A stretch of DNA of 14,540 bases from Nephromyces sp. MM_2019. Taxonomy: Eukaryota; Apicomplexa; Aconoidasida; Nephromycida. Every line of letters begins with the position of its first letter. Position 1 is the first letter of the stretch. A model generated the notes under the pieces. The model worked only from the letters and a program-made list of their open reading frames with translations, was not told the origin of the DNA and ran no database searches. Location of the stretch: NCBI GenBank assembly GCA_015657535.1, contig JADHZB010001012.1, positions 1,677 through 16,216 on the forward strand. The letters are read 5' to 3'. The position numbers were made by a program, and so were the translations under genes. Below are positions 9,076-14,540 of this stretch, one piece after another.

Positions 9076-9444
9076 GCTTCGTGCTGACAGGGCGTTACCT
9101 ACCCAAATACTGCCGCAAATGAAAACATTTCAGCCTAGAAAAATAACAATTTCTACTACTAAAACATAATTGTAGTAAAATAGCTTTTAAGAAACAGAAG
9201 GATTTTTTAAAACTGAAGGTATAGTAAGAAATTCCTATTATAACTCATAGTTCATCTCTGAAAAGTAAAGACCTCTAACAAAACTCATAGAATCCTTGAG
9301 CTAACTCTTAAAAAACTTTGCTCGCACACACTAAGTGTTGTGTGTTGGGTGGATCTCTCGTACGAATAGAGTATAGGCTCAATCAATTCTTCCATGCCAG
9401 CTAAATCCCTTGAATTGTTAATACTAGTAAATGCTTACTTCTTT

Positions 9445-9624
9445 TATGATTAGCTGTAGTTCCTCCTCGCTGGGTTATTTTTTTTGACACTACTAGATTG
9501 GCTAGTGTGTGCGTGAGCTACCTTAGTAACTGTTTTCGTATGATTAGCTCAGGTTCCTCCTCCAACCCAATAATTTTTATAGATACTACTAGATTGACTA
9601 GTGTGTGTTTGTGTGTGTGAGCTA
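9445..9624. repeat. Tandem duplication, period 94
   Basis: Copy 1 (9445-9520) and copy 2 (9539-9624) share TATGATTAGCT, GTTCCTCCTC, TACTAGATTG(G/A)CTAGTGTGTG and GTGAGCTA. The second copy has expanded its TG run (GTGTGTGTTTGTGTGTGTG). Point differences in the middle show that the duplication is not recent. Confidence 0.85.
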
Positions 9625-9736
9625 GGATTCCGTTGCTTTTTTTCCATCAGTTCTAAAACCGAACTTCTAGAGTTGAAAGTTGGGTTTTGTGTGATGCTTT
9701 GCTCGCTCGATTAGATAGCGCACTAACAGCTAGCTT

Positions 9737-9961
9737 GTGAGGAGAGCGATAGGGTTTTCAGTAGTTGAAGGAAGAGGAGGATACTGCGAAAGGCTTTTTT
9801 CTAAACAACATAGCGACATTGTGCATGTTACTGTGGCTAGCACGGGAAAACTTAACACTAAGCAATTTCTTAGCTCTCTAGGGAAGCTCATAAAGAATCC
9901 TTTAGGGGCTAGTAGGGATTATGCTATTATTTCGGGGTTATCCTGGTATTTAAGGGTATAA
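9737..9961 (+). CDS. Possible short open frame, unrecognised
   Basis: A 74-codon standard frame between the 94-bp and 48-bp duplications. It opens at a non-ATG codon (GTG). The product is mixed hydrophilic with no motif I know. G by phase over 9721-9960 shows no clear bias in its favour. It most likely arises by chance; listed because it lies in unique sequence. Confidence 0.08.
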   Translation: MRRAIGFSVVEGRGGYCERLFSKQHSDIVHVTVASTGKLNTKQFLSSLGKLIKNPLGASRDYAIISGLSWYLRV

Positions 9962-10028
9962 TCCTCCATTATAAGCTTCTCTCTCTCTACGGCTTTAAGA
10001 GTAGTATAATCCGCCATTCTAAGCTTCT
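9956..10028. repeat. 25-bp direct repeat, period 48
   Basis: GTATAATCCTCCATTATAAG-CTTCT (9956-9980) recurs as GTATAATCCGCCATTCTAAG-CTTCT (10004-10028) with two mismatches. CT runs (TCTCTCTCTC) follow both copies, directly after copy 1 and about 15 bases after copy 2. Confidence 0.8.
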
Positions 10029-10966
10029 TCCACTACTTAACCTTCTCTCTCTCTTTGCATTCACTTTATCATCATGTTATCTGCCACTCTCCTGGCGTCG
10101 CCTATTCCCTACAAACTACGAAAGCCACAACCTGTAGAGCAAGTTTTTTCGTGAGGCTAGCTTCCCTCCAGCACTAGGAAGCCAACACGCACTTTTGGTT
10201 TAGCCTCGAGCAAGGGAAGAACAAGCAGTTTCTCACATATCTACCTCTTGCTAGTATCTCCGAATAATTGTGACTCTCACAAACTGTTGAACTAGAGATT
10301 TAGGAGCTTCTTACTCTGTTACCTAATGATGTTTTCGTGTGTGTGAGAGAAACCCATTTCTTTTGCATGAAGAATTGCTTTTCTCTGCTGCTCAAGAGTA
10401 TAGATATATACCTATCACGAGATTTATACTAGCTTTATCCCCCATAAATCATGTTTAGTAGGCGTATAAACCTTCTTTTCATAGTAGTACTTTCAGCTAA
10501 ACAGCATTTAACAAAGTAGTTGCCATATGAATGAGTTCGATTGCTAGTTCTTTTTTAATACCTCTAAAGACAAGAAAGTACCTCAGACTGAAAGAATATC
10601 AGCAAAAAATGTTAAAAGGGGGATTGATATTTTCCATTAGATTCTAGAGCAAGTATTATTACTACCAAACGCTCTAGAAACTAAGATAATCAGCGTAAAA
10701 CGTAATCTACTTCCTCTAGAATTTGTTACGTATTTTCTCTTCTTACTCTCAAAATCAGTAGTATTTTTTGATATTTTGATGGTTGTTTTCTTAAATTCTT
10801 TTTTTTTTAATCCAGCTTGAAGGAAAAAGATGATGGCATTCTTCATTTTTATTTTTTTTCGCGATTTCCTGGGTTTATTCTCGGGGAAAGTGGGGCCGTA
10901 GTCCACTGGATAGACTTTGGTAAGCAGGGCAAGAAAATTTCTATTTTGGGGGGCGTAGACTATGTG
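10029..10966. other. Unannotated stretch
   Basis: No gene is seen. It contains T runs at about 10799-10808 and 10852-10859, and short frames only (89 codons at most, on the - strand at 10637-10906, Lys-rich and low-complexity). Confidence 0.45.
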
Positions 10967-11192
10967 CTTCTCATCCTGAGAGTTACCTTAGGAGCTTGCT
11001 AGCGTATGCGGTGGAAAAAATGGTGAATTTTCTAATTTTTTGTTTCGCTCGGGGTTTAGTTACACCCCCTTTTGCGTTGGAAAAAATCGCTCTGGTACGA
11101 TGGATGTGCGGATGGATTCATCTTTTTTTTGTGGTAGCGCATATACTGCGGGCTTCTCATCCTGAGAGTTATCTTAGAAGCTTGCTAGTGTA
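10967..11192. repeat. 40-bp direct repeat, 186 bases apart
   Basis: CTTCTCATCCTGAGAGTTAC at 10967, continuing to 11006, recurs at 11153-11192. The 40-base copies differ at three sites, all transitions (C/T, G/A, C/T). The flanking sequence shows weak traces of wider duplication, including a shared GGAAAAAAT motif. Confidence 0.8.
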
Positions 11193-11289
11193 ATGCATCA
11201 GATGAGATTGCTACAACAGGCAGAAATGGTGCAAAAACACGTCACTCTGCGCCTCTTTTAAAAGGCAGATAACATGCCGCGGCCATCAC

Positions 11290-11358
11290 AAGGCATTAAA
11301 CTCCCTCGGGAGTTAATGCCTTAAAGAATTTCTATATGAAGCTGCTGAAATTCTTTAA
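11290..11358. other. Two strong adjoining hairpins
   Basis: Stem 1: AAGGCATTAAACTCCC (11290-11305) with GGGAGTTAATGCCTT (11308-11322), about 14 pairs, one bulged A, a four-base loop CTCG. Stem 2: TTAAAGAATTT (11321-11331) with AAATTCTTTAA (11348-11358), a perfect 11 pairs with a 16-base loop. The stems share two bases (11321-11322), so they compete at the join. Both are far above chance. They could be an ncRNA, a processing signal or a transcript end. No family is recognised. Confidence 0.65.
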
Positions 11359-11442
11359 AAAATGCAAGAAATTCATTCGAATGTACGAATAACCTTCCTC
11401 TGAGGCCTATTTTTCCTTGTTTTGTGAGAAAAGCAGCATGAG

Positions 11443-11459
11443 AGGAGGCTAAACCTCCT
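11443..11459. other. Perfect 6-bp hairpin AGGAGG/CCTCCT
   Basis: AGGAGG (11443-11448) pairs with CCTCCT (11454-11459) around CTAAA. It lies 84 bases after the stronger hairpin pair and may be part of the same folded region. Confidence 0.45.
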
Positions 11460-11581
11460 GTTTTCAGCAACTTCCAGGAAAGTATTATTCGCGATTAATT
11501 GAGAAGGAAAAACTTTAAGGTCAGCTTGGAGCCGTGCTCTAGGTTGTAGGCACAGAGAAATGACTTACTGAAGAGAAAACA

Positions 11582-11809
11582 ATGAAGAATTCTCTGCCCA
11601 AAAAAATCCTTTTTGAAGGCATAGTAAAACGTAATATTCAAGTCGAAAATATGACCTCGCAGTTTATTGGTGATAGGACTGGCAACACAAAAAAACCCGG
11701 TTTGAGGAAGCAGCTATTAAGCTCGATGAGTTACACCTTCATAGCAAAAAGATCAGATCACACGCTCATGCATTATATGTGTGGAATTTATCATAAAATC
11801 AACAGCTAG
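11582..11809 (+). CDS. Small basic hypothetical protein, best standard-code candidate
   Basis: A 75-codon frame with an ATG in the context AAAACAATGA (A at -3) and a TAG stop. The product is Lys/Arg-rich (beginning MKNSLPKKILFEG), has no signal peptide or membrane segment, and resembles no family I know. Purines at codon positions 1/2/3 are about 64/53/49%, the coding-like order. The same frame stays purine-first and G-first for about 30 codons upstream (from 11489), across TAA, TAG and TGA. It could be a chance frame, a terminal exon, or part of a longer frame read with reassigned stops. Confidence 0.2.
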   Translation: MKNSLPKKILFEGIVKRNIQVENMTSQFIGDRTGNTKKPGLRKQLLSSMSYTFIAKRSDHTLMHYMCGIYHKINS

Positions 11810-11964
11810 TGCATTGGGCTTTGGAGGATTTAATTTCTTAAAATTCGAATAAGCTCTAATAGCAGCGCTTTATGCTGCCCATGGGTTGATTTGATAGCTA
11901 AAGGCACATGCGCTACAGCAAGAGAGATATACGTATTTGTGTGTCTTGGCGTGTGGGGGTGTGT

Positions 11965-12145
11965 GTGCTGGTGCGTGTATGTTGGTGTGTTGGTGCATGT
12001 ATGTTGGTGTGCTGGCGCATGTATGTTGGTGTGTTGGTTTGTGGGGGTGTGCGTGTTGGTGTGTGCGCATTGGTCCGTGTATGTTTGGTGTGTTGGTGTG
12101 TGGGGGTGTGCGTGGTGGTGCTTGTATGTTAGTGTGTGTGTGCCG
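11965..12145. repeat. TG-rich minisatellite, 22-bp and 18-bp units
   Basis: Three 22-base units GTG(C/T)TGG(T/C)GC(G/A)TGTATGTTGGT start at 11965, 11987 and 12009. They are followed by an 18-base unit GTGTTGGTTTGTGGGGGT (12031-12048) that recurs as GTGTTGGTGTGTGGGGGT (12090-12107), so there is a higher-order pattern. All frames on both strands are open or nearly so, giving 118 and 71-74 codons on + and 125 and 66 on -, with Cys/Val/Gly or His/Thr/Pro composition. These frames are repeat artefacts. Confidence 0.9.
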
Positions 12146-12210
12146 TGCGTAAATTTATGTGCCTCTGTGCCCCTGTGTGTGCACCTCTGTATATGCGAAT
12201 ATAGCAATCA

Positions 12211-12224
12211 ATATATATATATAT
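12211..12224. repeat. (AT)7 microsatellite
   Basis: Seven AT units, followed by ATCTATCTATT. The run is too short to be informative on its own. Confidence 0.85.
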
Positions 12225-12380
12225 CTATCTATTCAACTCTACATTAACCATCTCCCACCCTCTCAAGATCCACGGCTCTCAACAGTCAAGCTGACTTTCC
12301 AGTGCCTGCTAAACCTTTCTATTTATACCTCGTACCCTCGCGGTTCTCATACCCTTGAATGCACACCCACAAATTCAAAC

Positions 12381-12452
12381 AGTGCACGTCGCAGGAACAC
12401 ACACATACACATTTTCACCTAGTGCAAGATGGAGGAACACGCACACACACAT
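12381..12452. repeat. Tandem duplication, period 40
   Basis: AGTGCACGTCGCAGGAACAC (12381) and AGTGCAAGATGGAGGAACAC (12421) are each followed by CACACAC/ATA runs. A standard 83-codon frame (12355-12606) crosses both and repeats Arg-Asn-Thr-His only because of the duplication; the period is not a multiple of three, so register is not conserved. Confidence 0.75.
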
Positions 12453-13095
12453 AAACACACATGCATCGCTGAAACAATCTTCCCAAAACATCAAGCCGCC
12501 TAGCATGCTTTTCTTCATGATTTTTTACCAAAGCACAGCACCAAGAATTTTATCAACTCTTCAAAGATCTTCCAGATTGCTATATACAGCAACTGAGACT
12601 GCCTAGAAAGAGTGTGTAACAAACTAAACTCGATAAGCCCTAGGGAACTTCTATGCTTATCGTATAACCTACAGTTTGATATGCATTACTTTCGCTCCTA
12701 TTCCTCCTTAAAAACCGCTCAAAAAGCCTTGGAAAAAAGGTAGAACATGAGAAAATCGCACACACGTACTACTTTTTCCTAGACTTGGAAGGCAAAGTTT
12801 CGTCAAACATACGCCAATATGAAGATGAGAGAAAAGATGAGCACATAAAATGCAGAGTGAAGACAGGCGAGAGTGGGTGTGATGGTTAATACATGTATAG
12901 TGATGAAGAAGTAGCCTTATGAAGAATACCGGGTAGAAGGTAGAAGCACGGAGGGAAGGAGCTCTCTGGTATTTTTTGGAGGGTTTTTTGGTGTGCGATA
13001 TGTGCATTTATGTAGATTTCTAATGTGTTCGGTGTGTTGCTTGATTTCTCTTTTTACTGTGTGTTTTAATCGCTCTTTTCTCAAACCTTTACCTC
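12453..13095. other. Unannotated stretch upstream of the (GT)14 array
   Basis: No standard-code gene is seen. 12690-12970 is purine-rich on the + strand. In the frame of the ATG at 12681 it reads through TAG, TAA and TGA as a Lys/Arg/Glu-rich product, but G by phase (37/33/44) does not support coding. Confidence 0.4.

Positions 13096-13099
<4 letters not shown>

Positions 13100-13127
<28 letters not shown>
13100..13127. repeat. (GT)14 microsatellite
   Basis: Fourteen perfect GT units, preceded by GTGC. One of the longest pure dinucleotide runs here and probably length-variable. Confidence 0.95.
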
Positions 13128-13132
<5 letters not shown>

Positions 13133-13169
13133 TGTGTATCTTTTCCTTCCATGGTCCCACTCTGATATC

Positions 13170-13270
13170 GTTTTTTTTTGCTCTCTCTCTCTTTCTCTCT
13201 CCTGTCCCTACCTCCAGTCTCCTTCGCCCTTTGTTGGCTCTCTCACTTTCCCACTCCCTCATCCTTCCAG
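13170..13270 (+). promoter_or_regulatory. Pyrimidine tract ending in CAG, splice-acceptor-like
   Basis: After T9 comes about 90 bases that are almost all C and T, including CTCTCTCTCTCTTTCTCTCT, ending CCTTCCAG at 13270. This is the form of a polypyrimidine tract with a 3' splice site, either cis or, in kinetoplastids, trans-spliced. If used, the mature 5' end would be near 13271. No standard frame of note follows; the first long read-through frame starts at the ATG at 13400. A plain CT microsatellite is the alternative. Confidence 0.35.
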
Positions 13271-13815
13271 CTAATAATACACCCATATGTATAGATATAT
13301 CCTAAATCACTAGGAGAAAAATTAATGCAAATACACATACCCACACGCATTCATACATACACAATATTTCATAATAAACAAACAGTTTCTAGCCCTTAAT
13401 GCCACCAACTAAACGCGCCTACTTCAACTATAAAATCTAAAAGAAATCAAAGAAAACGGGGTTTCATACAATAAGACAAGCCTAAAGAAACTTCAAGTAG
13501 ACTCTTCAGAAAATGCTTTTCTGCGTGTGCGTATAAGCATCGCTTTTATTGTATACCAAGCGCCTTATTTTAAGTGTCAAAGCTGGGTAGTTTGTGCGCT
13601 GTAGGCTGCACTTTTTGCATCAAAAAGTTATCCGTTATAATGAGGTGAAGAAAAATCATTCCTGAAGGCAAAGTTATAGGAAAAAGTTAAGAGCTAATGT
13701 AAGCTTCAAGGTAGAGGAGGGCGAAGATGAAGAAGAATAATGTATCTTCAGGTAGTAGATTACAAGGTGTAGAGAAAGGAAAAAAAGACTCAAATTATTG
13801 AAGTGGTAGATATAT
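13271..13815. other. Unannotated stretch
   Basis: No standard-code gene is seen. A perfect 7-bp hairpin ACTTTTT/AAAAAGT with loop GCATC lies at 13610-13628. A purine-rich segment with GAGGAGGGCGAAGATGAAG lies at about 13714-13732. Confidence 0.4.
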
Positions 13816-13923
13816 ATCAAGCAAAGTGTGACATTCAGCAACACAGAAACACGCCCACACAAGATACACATCAAAAAAATTGCGATATCCAGCAACACAC
13901 ACAATAGCTTCTACACATATACA
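13816..13923. repeat. Tandem duplication, period 54
   Basis: ATCAAGCAAAGTGTGACATT at 13816 and ATCAAAAAAATTGCGATATC at 13870 are both followed by CAGCAACACA and CA-rich sequence ending near TACACAT. The copies are diverged at roughly a fifth or more of positions. Confidence 0.65.
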
Positions 13924-14104
13924 TTACATATTAGTATAAAATCAGCCTAAGCACTATCAAGATTCTCTTACTGTATCCTCAGACATCTCAAAGGAGTTTA
14001 CCATAGGATCATTGCTAGGAAATTCAGAGGGAGTCCCTATAAGATAAGATGAAGGGTTTTATAGGAGGAGGTTAGTGAGCTAGCAAAACAGCAAAAAAAA
14101 AACT
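13924..14104. other. Spacer
   Basis: No gene is seen. It ends in an A-rich run next to the following AC array. Confidence 0.4.
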
Positions 14105-14125
14105 ACACACACACACACACACACA
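14105..14125. repeat. (AC)10 microsatellite
   Basis: Ten AC units plus one base, preceded by an A run (from about 14092) and ACT. Confidence 0.95.
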
Positions 14126-14510
14126 GCTTTATGAAAATACCTACCATTTGCATAGGAAGGCGATCCTCCTTGTTGATCAACAGAATAGCAACGAGGAGGC
14201 TGCAATAGGGTGATAAATCCCCTATCTGAAGCGAGAAAACAGTGGAAGGAGAGAAGCATGAAGAGAATCTGTGTGTGCGTTTCTTTGTGTGTATGCTTCT
14301 TCAAAAAGATTAAACGCAAAGTCCAGTAGGCAAGCTTAAAGCAGAAAATTCAAAAGCAATCAATCCAAGCACACTGAGACTAGCAGACACAAACATTCCA
14401 TCATCTTCAATGATTTCCTGGAAGCCCCAGAGGATGATGAAGCATACAAGCTGCTTATTTACGCATTAGCGATGGATCTCTTACACACTCATCACAGCCT
14501 TTCAGAAAAG
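14126..14510. other. Unannotated stretch
   Basis: No gene is seen. A short TG/TGCG motif lies near 14271-14292. The - strand 79-codon frame (14080-14319) gains its C-terminal Cys/Val run from the AC array and is not convincing. Confidence 0.4.
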
Positions 14511-14540
14511 GCAAAAACACGCACACACACACACACACAC
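14511..14540. repeat. CA array running off the right edge
   Basis: GCAAAAACACGCACACAC and further CA units continue to the last base. The left edge also lies in a CA-rich array, so the window may be a contig bounded by unassembled repeats. Confidence 0.9.

Larger units (their letters stand above)
8471..9444. other. Unannotated stretch with two compound hairpins
   Basis: No standard-code gene is seen. Over 8221-9120 G in the three phases is 64/62/64, so there is no coding periodicity. The structured segments are described separately. Confidence 0.5.

Noticed and set aside
8221..9120. Read-through gene continuing from the frame at 8236
   Set aside because: The translation looked plausible to the eye, but G at codon positions is 64/62/64, no coding signal at all. 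This case showed me that appearance alone is not evidence here.
11830..12247. The longest open frames in the window, 118 codons on + and 125 codons on -
   Set aside because: Both strands and several frames are open together because the TG/GGT minisatellite has no stop triplets. The products are Cys/Val/Gly or His/Thr/Pro runs driven by the repeat.
12681..12985. Read-through Lys/Arg/Glu-rich protein from the ATG at 12681
   Set aside because: The purine-rich strand yields charged residues in any frame. Purine and G counts by codon position (G about 37/33/44 over the wider 12483-12980) show no coding order.
1..14540. tRNA, rRNA, spliceosomal RNA or spliced-leader RNA genes
   Set aside because: I looked for T-arm (GTTCRANNC) motifs on both strands, U6-like ACAGAGA contexts and conserved rRNA blocks. 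The few partial matches (for example near 233, 10527 and 11554) lack the pairing or flanking sequence needed.
1..14540. CRISPR array or bacterial operon
   Set aside because: The repeats are adjacent tandem units without unique equal-length spacers, and there are no ribosome-binding sites, no close-packed frames and no recognised bacterial proteins.

Overview
This window looks like gene-poor nuclear DNA of a eukaryote. I could not identify any gene by family. Reasons: about 14.5 kb holds no standard-code open frame longer than about 100 codons except inside a TG minisatellite. There are no bacterial operons or ribosome-binding sites, and I see no tRNA or rRNA. CA/TG microsatellites and short minisatellites occur throughout. 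CpG is not obviously depleted where I looked, which argues against vertebrate DNA. Both ends lie in CA-rich arrays, so this may be a contig cut at repeats. One base (4034) is unresolved.

Layout: 1-104 is a degenerate CAAAAC/CA array. 105-3760 is moderately GC-rich with more G than C on the + strand; it contains a 59-bp repeat (1551-1683) and GC-rich hairpins near 2.1 and 2.95 kb. 3763-3897 is an inverted pair of CA and TG arrays. After it the composition changes: 4.56-5.04 kb is AT-rich with C well above G. In between, 4278-4426 is a purine-rich block with a G-quadruplex motif. 5346-5500 is a GT/G-rich minisatellite. 5864-5991 is a small fold-back element with perfect 18-bp inverted repeats. 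7638-7805 is an A20 run joined to a 52-53 bp minisatellite. 8.3-10.03 kb holds three more local duplications and two compound hairpins. 10.96-11.46 kb holds a diverged 40-bp repeat pair and a hairpin cluster. 11.96-12.15 kb is a TG minisatellite. 13.1-13.27 kb is a (GT)14 array followed by a pyrimidine tract ending in CAG, shaped like a splice acceptor. The rest is CA-rich spacer.

I tested one unusual idea: that genes are present but hidden because UAA, UAG and UGA are all read as amino acids (Blastocrithidia-type nuclear code, NCBI table 31, or the related all-stops-reassigned codes of Condylostoma or Amoebophrya). Read-through translations look protein-like in places. Some blocks (481-1260, 3181-3760, 7131-7610, 11491-11809) have phase bias in base use as coding DNA would. 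Most of the window, including 2521-3180 and 8221-9120, is flat. I therefore report it as an open, checkable hypothesis. The default reading is non-coding repeat-rich DNA, possibly with introns or short exons that cannot be called by eye.
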